The notes under the pieces are model-generated. The model made no database searches. It saw only the letters and a program-made list of their open reading frames with translations, and was not told where the DNA came from. From Eledone cirrhosa (taxonomy: Eukaryota; Mollusca; Cephalopoda; Octopoda; Eledonidae), in assembly GCA_964016885.1 (NCBI GenBank), contig OZ024743.1:342326781-342390780 (forward strand): a DNA stretch of 64,000 bases. Direction: 5' to 3'. Below are positions 23,821 to 35,102 of this stretch, one piece after another (position 1 is the first letter of the stretch; every line of letters starts with the position of its first letter). A program made the position numbers and the translations under genes.

Positions 23821-24076
23821 ATATTTATAACAGATTCGAAGCACTCGACAGTTTCTGGAGTATAATATCAATGTTATTAATAAATGGAAACTATATTTAT
23901 AAAGCCATATTTATTCTATTATATATATTTCAAGGGTACTAAAACTTTGGTACGCTCTGATCAGATAAAATACAAAGTTTGTTTTATAAATATTGACATA
24001 TCCAGGAATGAGTTGTTTGTTTTGTCCGATTTTACCAATATTTTATTAACTTTTTTTATTTCCGTGATTTTTTCTT
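23821..24076 (-). repeat. PLE family B terminal repeat joined to coding remnant
   Basis: Shares 'gaagcactcgaca' and 'aaatggaaactatatttata' with 16250-16370 and, inverted, with 62440-62610. On the minus strand the coding fragment at 24379-24077 runs on with ILVKSDKTNN and then switches abruptly to the terminal repeat, so most of RT and endonuclease has been deleted. Confidence 0.7.
23928..23964 (-). ncRNA. hammerhead-like core, family B (damaged)
   Basis: Minus strand CTGATCA, then a hairpin GAGCGTACC pairing with its partner, then GAAA. The invariant G8 is C here, which should abolish cleavage. Its stem shares the C-C mismatch position with family A. Confidence 0.5.
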
Positions 24077-24379
24077 TTAGAGTTCTATATATGGGTTTTT
24101 CCTAAATTTTATATTTTTAAGTATACCGAGCATTTCGGTTTCAAAATCCTCCAGGAGTTTGTTGTATGGGGGATTCTTTCTTGATTTAAATAAAGATTCG
24201 AAATGATTGCTGTTGGTTTTTCTTTTAGCATCTTTATTTTCGAAATGAAATGCTCGCCATCTTATGAAAGTGTTTGATTGTTCGATAATTTTCCTCATGT
24301 ATTCCTCATTAGATGGTATTGGTATATCGTTGAGGGATGTCGGGAAGGTTAAGAATTCCATAATATATTGAATATGCAA
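24077..24379 (-). pseudogene. PLE RT N-terminal region, family B/D lineage
   Basis: About 100 residues colinear with the N-terminus of the product at 38255: SLNDIPIPSNEEYMRKIIEQ versus SLKNIPIPRRKDYTLGMIQR, then WRAFHFENKD versus WKTFHFDKGR, and FKSRKNPPYNKLLEDFE versus FKSSKNPPTNPQLDAFE. This block precedes the fingers of the RT. Truncated at the end by a terminal repeat. Confidence 0.75.
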
Positions 24380-24921
24380 TCTATTGTATAGAAAATTATT
24401 CTCAAACTGCCTTCATAAAGCTTGGTCTACATTCCAAGCCTCGCAAAAAGTCAGGAAAAAACAGTAAGCAATCAAGCCTGATTTTCGACGTCTATCATCA
24501 ACTGTTGAACATATAAGTCATAACGGTTTATAAAACTTTAATAATTGCTTTATCTTCTAATCATTTATAATGGAATTAATGTTTGAATCAATGACACTTT
24601 TTTGAAAACTTGTTTACTTGATAGATACGCATGCCCTAGGGTTTTGGGGATATTTTTTTACTTTGATTCAGATCTTTATATTTCTGTCTATGTTAAATAT
24701 ATAGTTTAGATATCTAACATGTAGATTTACTGATTTTAATTTGAACTATGGATCATTCATGCGTTTACATATTTTATATATATATATTTGTATATTTTAC
24801 TCATTTTGAGCAGGTTTTTGGGGACTCAGAAAGTTGGACTTGCGCTTTGCTTTTTTTATGTATATTTAGCAAACCATAATAGCTGACAAATATTGGTTTA
24901 TTTCTCCACTGAACTGGAGGT

Positions 24922-25322
24922 AAAACTACTAACTATGATTATAATAGTTATTTTTTATTAAATGTATACCGCTTCATTAATACCTAGTATATCTATATAT
25001 AGTTTGTACAAATATCTAGTATAATAACATAATCGTAGTTACATTTATATAAAACTACTAACAAACTTTATAATTGTTATTCTTTATTAAATGTATACCG
25101 TTTCATTAATACCTAGTATATCTATATATAGTTTGTACAAATATCTGTATCTAGTATAATAACATAATCGTTGTTACATTTGTACAAAACTAATAACAAT
25201 GATTGTAATTATTATTCTTTATTAAATGTATACTGTTTCATTAACACCTAGTATAATTATATATAGTTTGTACAAATATCTTTATCTAGAGTAATAGCAT
25301 AATCGTAGTTACATTTATATAA
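24922..25322 (+). repeat. Tandem triplication, ~130-bp unit
   Basis: Units begin at 24922, 25051 and 25186 with 'aaaactac/tta' and each contains 'attaaatgtata', 'catta' and 'tagtttgtacaaatatct'. The inverted copy at 2740-2900 has a single unit, so the expansion is private to this copy. Confidence 0.85.
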
Positions 25323-25423
25323 ATATTTTAAACACTCAAATGACATTATTATAAATGTTTGGTATTCCCTGGAAGGTCGAACTTATATAATCATTTACTT
25401 AATACAATATATGAACAAATAAT

Positions 25424-25517
25424 TGTTTCTACTTTTGGCACAAGACCAGCAATTACCCAGTACATTACTGGTACTTTATTTTATCGACCCCGTAAGGATG
25501 AAAGGCAAAGTTAACCT
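25424..25517 (-). mobile_element. tRNA-derived SINE, truncated, with 16-bp target duplication
   Basis: Bracketed by 'tatatgaacaaataat' at 25408-25423 and 25518-25533. Minus strand; the tRNA part is lost. Confidence 0.9.
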
Positions 25518-26339
25518 TATATGAACAAATAATAAATTGTAGTCTTGGTATATTATGATCAATACACACATATATGTATGGCTGAAAACTCTGACTACTT
25601 TAAGTTTAATTATAAGACCTGTTAATACTTTAGGCACTCTAACTATTTAACAATAAATTCCTTAATATTTATAACTGTAAATATCTCATAAATTATATTA
25701 TAGAAACTGTTGTCAATATTATAAGTAATTTTTGTTGTCAATATTATAAGTAATTTTTTGGTAAAGATTACCTTTGTGGGGATATCGAACATTACATGTA
25801 TACTTTTCTTACTTTCGCGGGTTTTGTAAATGCTTTAAATTTGTCTTCATAAAATTTGAATTTTAGAAATTTAACATAATTATATTATAATATAATACAA
25901 ATACCCATCAACTTTTAAAACCTATAATTTGATTATTTACCCTGAAATAACATAAATTAAATATTTTGAAAATTAACCGCCAACCCTATACGAATATGTG
26001 TAGGTAGTAACTTGAGCATAAATTACTCCCCTTTGTCTCTCTCTCTCTTAATTTATATTTCATTTGTCTTCTTAAGCTAAATACTAAATAAGTTATAACT
26101 TCAGCTACGTCTTCCTATATGCTTTCCTCTCCCGTAGTAGTTTTTTCTATAACTGTTACATTGATACCATGTATTTCTTAAAATATATTACTCAGACTCT
26201 CTCTATTGATTCTATTACGTTTTCTCATGTTCTCAATATTAGGGTATAAATATTGAGTTTTCTCATAAGTTAATCACTACCTTGATTAAATCTTAACCAT
26301 CTACCATGACAGGGTATGTCATGTATCATTTTATTTTAT

Positions 26340-26382
26340 CTGATGAGGACGTACTGTTGAACTTAATTCAGTACCTCTGAAA
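26340..26382 (+). ncRNA. hammerhead-like core, family A
   Basis: CTGATGA (26340-26346), a hairpin GGACGTACTG with CAGTACCTCT, then GAAA (26379-26382); same C-C mismatch as at 3517. Confidence 0.6.
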
Positions 26383-26536
26383 TATGCATAATAAAGTTTA
26401 ATTGATCACAAGAATATCTGTTTTGTTAATATTTGTAATTAATATTAATAACACTGGAAACAACTTTTAACTGTAGAGTACTTCCAATCTATTGTAAAAC
26501 TCATTCTTTGATGTACTCATTGAATCTTGTTTAACT

Positions 26537-26539
<3 letters not shown>

Positions 26540-26590
<51 letters not shown>

Positions 26591-26732
26591 AAATAATTAA
26601 GTCAAATATTTAAAATTTGGCTTCGTTTATTATAAATTATAGATATACTGCAATATATATTTCGGTGACAGCGTACTTCGTCGATTGCTCCAATCTGCAT
26701 AATAAGATGTCGGTAAACAACCACCATATACT

Positions 26733-26796
<64 letters not shown>

Positions 26797-26970
26797 GATA
26801 ACAAGTTATCGTTATAGGTAATCCAGTTAGAGGTTGTGAGTACTGTGTATTGTGGATAGTTTTAACGTACCGCGTTGTTTGACTCAACAAGATGTTTCCA
26901 TAGTTAGGTAGCGAGTTCGCGAGAATTCCTATGCAGGTTATACTTGGAGTAATATTACTGAAAAAATGAA
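26540..26970. repeat. (AT)n tracts and a terminal-repeat-like fragment
   Basis: AT arrays at 26540-26574 and 26737-26795 bracket a ~160-bp segment with 'tttcggtgacagcgtacttc', loosely resembling the B-type core on the minus strand but too diverged to call. Confidence 0.5.
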
Positions 26971-28428
26971 GAATAACATGGTCGGTTGTACAACAAGGGC
27001 TTTATTTCAAGTATTAGCAATTGTTTCATTGATCAGGTGAGGCTAAAGGCTGCTAATCACTGGAAGTTGCGTCACTCGACCTCAAATACTGTGTTTACCT
27101 CTGATCCAATCCTCAGAATATTAGAGAACTCACATATGGCAATAGATTATACAGCGTAGAATCAAAACAATAACATCAATAATAAAATATAATGATAAAG
27201 AGGTAAAGAAGTTACAGATGTAAAATGTAAAAAAATAAGTAAAAAATATATAAGTACAGAATACGATAGTTGATAATAGTGGTAGTGGTGGTAAGTGTAT
27301 GTATAAAGCTGTGATGGTGCAGGTAATACTAACATGAAGAGCAACATTAGATATATACATACATACATACATACGTGGTGGTCAAAGGGTTAGAAGTAGC
27401 GAATAGGAGGTAGTAACAAATGATAGATAAAAGATAAAAAAACAATAAATTAAAAGTTAAGTGAAAGATACGAGGATGAGACATAAAGGATAGTGCTAAG
27501 GACGGTGGAGGCGGATTTTGATATGTGGGTGTGGTAAATGTTTAGCGTGCTGATTGTCTTATCTTAATGGGGTTGATGTGCCTTGGGGGAGAGAGAGTGA
27601 AAGAAAGATTAGGAAATCAGCAAAATAGAAAGATCGATTTTCTGTAGGCACAAAGCAGCTACCAAGTTCACAAATTTCAAACCAACATGATTCGACCTAG
27701 CAATATCAAAATTCGAGCTGAACCACTAGCATTTTAATGTACGGAATACATACCACCACACTGTTATTAGCTGTCAACTAACCGACTGGTCACTAGACAA
27801 TAAATTTCCTAATCTCTCTTTCACTCTCTCTCCCTGGAGACACATCAACCCCATTAAGATAAGACAATCAGCACGCTAAACATTTACCACACACACATAT
27901 CAAAATCCCCCTCCCCTGTCCTTAGCACTATCCCTTATGTCTCATCCTCGTATCTCTCACTTAATTTTTAATTTATTGTGTTTTATCTTTTATCTGTCAT
28001 TTGTTACTCCTTCTTATTATCTACTTATAACCCTTTGACCACCACGTATATATGTATATATCTAATGTTGCTTTTCCTGTTAGTATTACCTCCACCCTCA
28101 CATCTTTATACATACACTTACTTACCACCACCACTACTATTATCAACTATCCTATTACTTATTTTTTTACGTTTTTACATCTGTAACTACTTTACCTCTT
28201 TATCATTATATTTTATTATTGATGTTAGTGTTTTGATTCTACGCTGTATAATCTATTGCCATATGTGAGTTCTCTAATATTCTGAGAATTTGATCAGAGG
28301 TAAACACAGTATTTGAAGTCGAGTGACACAACTACAAGTGATTAGCGGCCTTTAGACTCACCTGATCAATGAAACAATTGTTAATACTTGAAATAAAGCC
28401 CTTGTTGTACAACCGACCATGTTATTCT
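26971..28428. repeat. Giant inverted repeat, ~1.46 kb
   Basis: Arms 26971-27618 and 27804-28428 are inverted copies (about 630 bp, with scattered substitutions and small indels) around a 185-bp loop. They share 'acaacaagggctttatttc' and 'gtgtttacctctgatc' in opposite orientation. No coding content. Probably a foldback element or head-to-head terminal repeats of a lost retroelement. Confidence 0.9.
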
Positions 28429-28436
28429 TTATTCTT

Positions 28437-28513
28437 TCAATATATATATATATAAACGTGTGTGTGTATTCATGTGTTAGTACATAAATATATATATGTG
28501 TGTGTATGTGTGA

Positions 28514-28549
<36 letters not shown>

Positions 28550-28605
28550 GCGTGTGTGCATGTGTTAGTATATAAATATATATAAATATGTGTGTGTATG
28601 TGTGA

Positions 28606-28641
<36 letters not shown>

Positions 28642-28692
28642 TAAAACATGTCTATAGTATTTATCTATAGTATACATACATACATGCACACG

Positions 28693-28774
<82 letters not shown>

Positions 28775-28817
28775 GTATGCATATATATGTTTTGTGTGTG
28801 TATATGTGTGTGTGTGT

Positions 28818-28892
<75 letters not shown>

Positions 28893-28909
28893 ATGTATGT
28901 ATGTATACT

Positions 28910-28951
<42 letters not shown>
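28437..28951. repeat. Compound microsatellite: TA/TG, (TG)n, (GATA)n
   Basis: AT arrays 28516-28546, 28609-28638 and 28703-28760, a TG array 28793-28893, and (GATA)n 28912-28951 directly abutting the 3' end of the Tx1 element. Confidence 0.95.
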
Positions 28952-28952
<1 letters not shown>

Positions 28953-29216
28953 TGTTTCTTTTATTTGCCACTAGGGCATCAAAAGTGGGACAAGTACAAA
29001 GGGGGGAGTTTACACAAAAAGGCGTCCTCAATAAGGAGGAGGCAATAACAAAATATAAAAATAAAATAAGATATAACAAAAAATAAAATTTTTAACAAAA
29101 TCCTCAATAGAGAGGAGGCGCCTTGGGGGGTCGCACACACCCCCGAAAAAAGTGTGCAACCCTTCTCCTCAGGAGCACAGAGAAGGGGTGCTCCCTTGGT
29201 CTTTCATCTTCCTCAC
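28952..29216 (-). other. Tx1 3' UTR with polyadenylation signal
   Basis: From the ORF2 stop to the TCTA tract. Contains two 'cctcctc..attgaggac' direct repeats that could form a hairpin or binding site near the 3' end, and AATAAA at 28960-28965 on the minus strand, about 10 bases before the end. Confidence 0.6.
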
Positions 29217-32200
29217 CTATAGTCTGATGTAGAGTGAAGGCCCATTCACACGGGCCATTCTCGCCACTTTCACCCATCTTTCATAGAAACGGCTGGGGTG
29301 CAGCACCTCTCTCTCCATCCTGATCCTTCTTCCGAAATGATATCGGAAGAAACGGACCAGTTGTTGGCCAGAGAGAAAGGTGCCTGACCTCAGTCCTTTC
29401 AGACGCGTCCACCATACAACCTCTTTCGCCATGGCTATTACGCACAGAAACACCGCCTCTGCTTCATCTTTGAAGGGGGGAGGCGGCTTGATCATTACAA
29501 TAGACTCGGTGGTCAACCGGATCGGTCCCACCCTTGACAGCAGTTGTTCGACATAGCCCCACAGATCGGCTACGCCCGAGCAGTGTACCAATGCGTGTGC
29601 AACGGTTTCCTCGTCGCACACGCATCTGGGACAGATCTTTTTGGCGGGGTCCCTACCCGGGCGCCCGTGTCTGTAGAGCCTTTCTCGAACGGGTAAAGCC
29701 CCTCGGTAGCACTGCCAGGCCAGGGACTTCTGGAAGTTGTCCATAGGTCCTGGGCTGAATGTCCTACCGAACAGGCTGGCCAGTTCGTCCTCCTCCATGT
29801 CTAGGGCTTCTCCGAGGGCGTCGTCGCACCTGCTGCGTACCAGCCCTCTATAGAATGTTGCGGTGGAGTCTCCACTGATAACCGGATCCGCCTGCCAGAG
29901 GGCGGTGAGCGCCTGGGCACACTCAGTGTGCCAGGCGCCCAGTTTTCTCGGTCTTTGCTTGACCCAGGATTGCAGCTCGGTGAGTGAGACGAGTCTGGGA
30001 AAGGTTCGTCTCACAAACGAGGCCCACACCGGTTGTCCGGTGAGGAATACGTAGAGGTGCCGTAGCCTTAATGCGTGTTTACGCATCATTAGCCACGGCA
30101 TCCCCAGCCCTCCTTTCGAAGGGTGTTGACAGCAGATGGATCTCCTCACCATAGGAGCCCGCCTCTTCCAAAGGAATTGGAAGAGCGCGCGCTCCATCTT
30201 GGTGAGGGTTTCCCTTGGGCAGGGCACTACGGTCAGGCGGTAGTAGATGACGGACGCTATGTAGGTGTTCGCCACTTCCGCCCGACCTTTCAGGGATAGT
30301 TTGCAACTGGCCCACTTCTGGGTCAGTGCAAACACCCTGTTCGTAACCTCCGCCCAGTTTTTCTCCACCTGGAGGTCCGGTCCGAACCAGACCCCGAGCA
30401 ACTTCACCGGGCCCTCCGTCCAGCGTCCGACGACGCTATCGGAGGGCATCGGTCTGCCCCTCCACGTGCCGAGTTGCAAACCGATCGACTTGTCCCGGTT
30501 CAGCTTAGCCCCTGTGAACCTTTCGTACTCCTCCAGTAAGGTGCCGACCGCCTCGATTTCGGAGGCCGTCGACACCATTACTGTCACGTCATCGGCGTAG
30601 GCCGACACCGCTTTCCGCAATCCCGGTTCCAAGGGGATGCCCTGCAACAACTCCAACTTCCGCAGTAGTGGCTCGAGAGTCAACACATACAGAAGGGAGG
30701 AGAGAGGGCACCCTTGTCGGATGGACCGCGCGATTTGGAACGGCTCCGAGAGGTAGCCGTTCACCTTGACCCTAGAGCAGATGCGGCTGCTGTGCATAGC
30801 AGTGATCCAGCCCCTGAAAACGGGTCCGAAGCCTGCCGCCGCTAGCACCGCATCCAGGTAACCATGGTCGACCCTATCGAACGCCTTAGATTGATCCAAG
30901 TTGATCAGAGCCCCACCAAAGCCGGGTTCGTTCCCAACCCTCTCTATGATGTATCGCATGAGGTGGAGGTTGTCATGGATGGACCTGGACGGGATAGCGC
31001 ATGTCTGCGCATCTCCCACCAGGTTGCCCACGACAAGCGCCAACCTCTTTGCTAGCACCTTGGCCAAAATCTGTAACTCTGTATTTAGCAGTGTTATGGG
31101 CCTGAAGTTACTTATTTCGTCCCCCTTGTTCTCGTCCTTCCTCACTAGCGTGACTACGCCCTTGGTCACAGTACAGGGAATTCTCCCGTTCTGTTGCCAG
31201 TTGCAGTAGACCGCCTCGAGGAGATCGGGGAACAAGTCCGGCATAGCTAGATATAATTCGTAAGGAAGACCATCGAGACCCGGGGATTTGCGTTTGCCGC
31301 ATTGGCTCAGCACGTCCTCTATCTCAGCGGCCGAAATCGGCTCCTCGCAGGACTTCGCCTCCCTGTCCGAGAGGCGCGGCAGGCCGTCGAGGTATGGACC
31401 GAAGTCCACGTTCCCAACCGGCTCCCCGCCCCTCCCGAACAGTCGGGCAAAGTGCCTTTGAAAGGCCTCACACATCTGCTTAGGCTCAAGAATCGCCCGT
31501 CCATCCAGGTCTCGCAAAGACCGGATGGTGGATTTAGTTCCACTGTTGGCCTCTGTCACGCGGGCCCAGCTAACAGCTTTGGTCCCCTCGTTCCCTAGAG
31601 CACGTATTTTACTTCGGACAACGCAGCCTTCGTGCTTCGCGTCGAAAAACTGGCTCAAAGCCGTTCTCGACGCTAGCACTCTGGCCACGTCGCCGCTTCT
31701 AATTGCCTCTTCTACTCTATCTATTAGCTCCCTTTCCTTCCTATTCCTATCCGCAGCTAGAACCTTACTAAATTCTATCGAGACTACTCTAATCTCTCTC
31801 TTTAGAGATACCCACCACCTGCTGTTGACGATCGCTCCAGTCAACCGTTCCTTAACTAACGTACTAATCCGATTCCTGTAGGCTCTACTTGCCGGCAAGG
31901 ACAAGTTGAGCTTCCAGTAACCGGGGCCCTGTCTATGAGTTCTGTCAAGGTTGACCATGCAGGTCACTAATTTGTGGTCTGAATAGCCAACCATGCGCAT
32001 TTTTGGACAACTTAAAAAGTCCTTATCCTTAATTCTAACTAAGAACCTATCTAGGTACGACCTAGATGAGCCGCTACGATTTGCCCAAGTCCAGGTTGGC
32101 GCAGTCGGAAAATCTAGTCGATATCTATCGGCCAGGTCAAATCGACCGATTAACCCTTTGAGGCTATTACACCCCTCTCTATCGGGGCAGGCCCCTACGT

Positions 32201-32654
32201 AGTCCCAGCGTGCATCTAGGATACTATTCCAGTCCCCCACTAATAGCAAGGAGCGGGACGTCCCCAGAAAAGTCTCCAGACGATGGAAGAAGTCCGGCCG
32301 CATTGACCCGAAAGGGCCGTAGGCGGCTACCAACCTAAACGCTCCGCCTTTACCACTGCCAAGGTCCAGAACCACTAGTCGACCCTCCGGGTCCAAATGT
32401 ACCATCTGTGTTGCGAGACCCAGATGTTTTTGCAGCAGAACGACAACTCCACCCCCACCTCCGGGCTGACAGAGAGATGCGTGCATCTCAAAGTCATCAA
32501 AGGTGGGGGCCAGCTGTCGCACGTTGCTGATCCGGGCCTCGCAAATAACCATCACATCTATACGTTGTGACCTGAGGTCATTTAGAAGCATTGCTTGCTT
32601 CCAAGTTGAGCCCAGGCCACGCGCATTTAAACAGCCTACTCTTAGCATAGCCAT
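29217..32654 (-). CDS. Tx1/L1-type ORF2 polyprotein (endonuclease plus reverse transcriptase), intact
   Basis: Open for ~1,153 codons; the first ATG is at 32654 (the frame is open upstream to a TAA at 32681-32679). Counting from 32678, an APE-like endonuclease fills residues ~10-240: CLNARG (N18), ICEAR (E47), GDWN (D149, N151), YLDR (D210) and YSDH (D234, H235). The RT fills ~460-760: NFRPITLLN, LDQSKAFDRVDH, RQGCPLS and the catalytic YADD at 694-697. A C-terminal zinc-binding motif CPRC...HALVHC lies near 1030. All key residues are present. Known role: target-primed reverse transcription of element RNA. Best match by eye is the Tx1 group of the L1 superfamily. Confidence 0.92.
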   Translation of the reverse strand: MAMLRVGCLNARGLGSTWKQAMLLNDLRSQRIDVMVICEARISNVRQLAPTFDDFEMHASLCQPGGGGGVVVLLQKHLGLATQMVHLDPEGRLVVLDLGSGKGGAFRLVAAYGPFGSMRPDFFHRLETFLGTSRSLLLVGDWNSILDARWDYVGACPDREGCNSLKGLIGRFDLADRYRLDFPTAPTWTWANRSGSSRSYLDRFLVRIKDKDFLSCPKMRMVGYSDHKLVTCMVNLDRTHRQGPGYWKLNLSLPASRAYRNRISTLVKERLTGAIVNSRWWVSLKREIRVVSIEFSKVLAADRNRKERELIDRVEEAIRSGDVARVLASRTALSQFFDAKHEGCVVRSKIRALGNEGTKAVSWARVTEANSGTKSTIRSLRDLDGRAILEPKQMCEAFQRHFARLFGRGGEPVGNVDFGPYLDGLPRLSDREAKSCEEPISAAEIEDVLSQCGKRKSPGLDGLPYELYLAMPDLFPDLLEAVYCNWQQNGRIPCTVTKGVVTLVRKDENKGDEISNFRPITLLNTELQILAKVLAKRLALVVGNLVGDAQTCAIPSRSIHDNLHLMRYIIERVGNEPGFGGALINLDQSKAFDRVDHGYLDAVLAAAGFGPVFRGWITAMHSSRICSRVKVNGYLSEPFQIARSIRQGCPLSSLLYVLTLEPLLRKLELLQGIPLEPGLRKAVSAYADDVTVMVSTASEIEAVGTLLEEYERFTGAKLNRDKSIGLQLGTWRGRPMPSDSVVGRWTEGPVKLLGVWFGPDLQVEKNWAEVTNRVFALTQKWASCKLSLKGRAEVANTYIASVIYYRLTVVPCPRETLTKMERALFQFLWKRRAPMVRRSICCQHPSKGGLGMPWLMMRKHALRLRHLYVFLTGQPVWASFVRRTFPRLVSLTELQSWVKQRPRKLGAWHTECAQALTALWQADPVISGDSTATFYRGLVRSRCDDALGEALDMEEDELASLFGRTFSPGPMDNFQKSLAWQCYRGALPVRERLYRHGRPGRDPAKKICPRCVCDEETVAHALVHCSGVADLWGYVEQLLSRVGPIRLTTESIVMIKPPPPFKDEAEAVFLCVIAMAKEVVWWTRLKGLRSGTFLSGQQLVRFFRYHFGRRIRMEREVLHPSRFYERWVKVARMARVNGPSLYIRL

Positions 32655-32678
32655 GTTGGTGGTGAAGAGAAAAGGCAC

Positions 32679-33158
32679 TTACCTCTCTGCGTCCCGGGTA
32701 TCGGGCTGCACAATTTCCATTAGGGTGGGGGATGGGTTGTTGGGTGGGGTGGTGGTTTGTGGAAGTGTGGGGGCATCAGTGTGTTGTGTGGTTGGGGAGC
32801 TTGGGGTTGTGTGGGTGTTTGGGGAGGGGGTGGGATAGTTTTTTAGGAGGACGCGGTTAATGGGCCCGACGCAGGGGGGACCCACGTCCTCTTTAAAATT
32901 GTTTTTTAAAGTTTTATAGGTGTCCTGTGGAGCCTTAATCATTTTGAGGTGGGGGAAATCCCCTGCCTGGGTGAAGTTAGGCCCTTGTGTTTTTATTAGA
33001 TTGTTGTTGTACACAATGTTTAACAGTTTTTTGTTTCTTGTATTTATGTATGTGTATGCATGTTTTTGTTTTTGTGTGGTGTTTTTTGTTTGCTGTTGTG
33101 AGCTCTTTTGTGTTGGTGTCAGTGTTATGTTTTGGGGAGGGTTTTTTTTCATTTGTGT

Positions 33159-33160
<2 letters not shown>
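32679..33160 (-). CDS. Tx1 ORF1 C-terminal fragment
   Basis: Open frame of ~160 element-derived codons ending in TAA at 32681-32679, in the same frame as ORF2. The upstream ~40 codons of this frame translate the (TCTA)n tract (LSIYLSIY) and host DNA, so they are excluded. It contains GPNFTQAGDFPHLKMIKAP and a Pro/Thr-rich tail. No recognised domain; assigned to ORF1 by position only, and probably 5'-truncated. Confidence 0.5.
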
Positions 33161-33199
<39 letters not shown>

Positions 33200-33200
33200 G
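33161..33200. repeat. (GATA)n tract at the Tx1 5' end
   Basis: About nine tetranucleotides, in the same orientation as the array at 28912-28951. Confidence 0.9.
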
Positions 33201-34110
33201 AGCTATAAGAGCTGTCATTGCTGGCTTTCTCTGAATAACTACATTTGTAATCTCTTTGCGGATAAGTGTTATCTTTTTAATCTGCATGCTATATATTCGC
33301 CAATGAATCTCACTAATTACGTAGAAAATAGATTAAAGTTTTTATAGCATCTGTTTTTGATTGATATTTTCCTTCACCCTCACATAACTCACATAACTAT
33401 GAATAATTAAGATGGGCGTCAGCTCCTCTGATTCAATTTAACTCCAAAATGTTTTATATCTTTACTGTTGGATTTATCTGCAACTGAAATGACATCGGAA
33501 TAAAGGAGTTATTGGATAGGAATGAAAATTAGTAAGGTATATATGGCTGGAAGTGCAATAAGCATTCTGCAGGATTAAAACAGGATATAAAGAGAAATCA
33601 AATTACATATTAAAAATGATTGATTCTATTTTGCTTTGAATTTCAGCGTGAAAATCCTTTGCTGACGCTATTATGTGTGGTCTCCATAAAAGCAACACCA
33701 AGAATAGATAATGCTGCGAGGAAAATATTGATTTGTGTTTCTCATCATTAATAAAGCATGTGCAAATGAACAAGGTATTGTCAAAAACAGTTTTAAATGT
33801 ATATGACCTTGAGCATTGAAGTTAAATAGGTCGAAAACTAATCATTTCGCCATAATTATTGCCTTTCTTATAGATTAAACATTATGAAAGCATGACTGGA
33901 TGCCAAAGTAGTTCACTTAACAAGCAGATAACATTAGGTTCTATATCACTACACGTTATCGTGGGTGAATGTTTCTACCATAGGCTCTAGTTGTCAAACA
34001 TGAATTTTGCTAAATGGATACTGCGTAGAGGCCCATCGTTTATGCATCAATTCCACGCCACATGCCAATCTCACCCCCTTTGTCGATTACGTCGGCTATT
34101 TCCACCATCC
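33201..34110. other. No recognisable feature
   Basis: Unique-looking AT-rich sequence without supported genes or repeats. Confidence 0.5.
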
Positions 34111-34800
34111 TCTCTCTTGAAGTTCACTTTCCCCATTTCTGCCTCGTTAACTTTCTCGACATCCCTGTCATTATCGACCACGCAAACCTATATTTCTTAT
34201 CTCTTTCTTTGTCTCCCTCACTTAATTTCTCTCTCTCCCTCTCCCTATCTCTCTCCCTCTGTCTATCTCTATATCTCTCTCCCTTTCTCTCTCTCTCTCT
34301 CTCTCTCTTTTTTTCTTTAACTCCTTTCTCCAAAATCTTACTGACTCCTTCTTTTACCTCAATTTCACCTCTTCTCATCCCAACAGCTAGAAATCTCCCA
34401 CCCGATACTCACAATTACATAATCTTTATTGCCTTTGCAGTGAGGACCAGGATTTTGAGATTTAGTCCCACATTCCAGACGTTACAATTGGTGTCCCGTG
34501 GCTACCCATATAGAACCATTCACAACATATTTTTTCGAGACCTCATCGTTGATCACACTTGCGACCTCAAACCTCTTACTCACCCTTCATTTTACAGCTT
34601 ACCCATACCTCTCATCTTTCACCTTATCTCCACATCGTTATATCTACATATACTGTTTTCTTTTTTTACTCTGTTTGGATGAAGGATTCAATCCGAAACG
34701 TTGGACAATTTTTCTATTTATTCGGCGTGAATATTATCATAATATATACAATATTTATACTTTTGTTGTCTCCTAGGTGTCTTTCTTGATGTTTTGCTTA
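34111..34800 (+). repeat. Pyrimidine-rich segment with hammerhead-like remnant
   Basis: (CT)n-rich part (34200-34315) followed by ~450 bp ending with a degenerate hammerhead-like core at 34676-34698. The arrangement resembles a PLE terminal repeat, but no coding remnant is recognisable. Confidence 0.4.
34676..34698 (+). ncRNA. degenerate hammerhead-like core
   Basis: TGGATGA (first bases changed from CUGAUGA), extra A, GGATT/AATCC stem, then GAAAC. Same layout as 40053-40077 but core positions are mutated. Confidence 0.35.
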
Positions 34801-34918
34801 ACTCGTTAAAACTAACACGCATTCCAATTGTCTGTCACTTCTCCCACCATATTTGCCTCGTTCCATTTGAATTGTTTTATATTATCTATATATATATTAT
34901 GTATATATATATATATAA

Positions 34919-35102
34919 TGGCGGTGAATTGGCAGTATCGGTAGAGGGTTGGACGCCATGCTTTCTAGCATAGTTACGTCCCTTTACAATCTGAGTTCAA
35001 ATTCTGCCGAGGTTAACTTTGCCTTTCATCCTTACGGGGTCGATAACATAAAGTACCAGTAATGTACTGGGTAATTGCTGGCCTTGTGCCTAAAGTAGAA
35101 AC

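Larger units (their letters stand above)
24400..26540 (+). mobile_element. Family A terminal-repeat body, copy 2
   Basis: Colinear with the complement of 962-3400. Begins near 'ccaagcctcgcaaaaagtc' and ends after the hammerhead-bearing segment near 26540 at an (AT)n tract. Contains a SINE (25424-25517) and a tandem triplication (24922-25322). No ORF survives. Confidence 0.65.
28952..33160 (-). mobile_element. Tx1-type (L1 superfamily) non-LTR retrotransposon
   Basis: Contains a C-terminal ORF1-like fragment, an uninterrupted ORF2 (minus strand) and a ~265-bp 3' UTR ending with an AATAAA signal (28960-28965). GC content is far above the surroundings. Both ends abut the same TCTA (GATA) tetranucleotide in the same phase: 28912-28951 at the 3' end and 33162-33197 at the 5' end. 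This suggests insertion into a (TCTA)n array, with 5' truncation near 33160. Probably a young copy. Confidence 0.85.

Noticed and set aside
24922..25322. CRISPR-like array
   Set aside because: Three ~130-bp contiguous tandem units without spacers in an animal genome; an ordinary tandem duplication.
29534..32202. Several plus-strand frames of 60-118 codons across the Tx1 ORF2
   Set aside because: Antisense shadows of the GC-rich intact ORF2.
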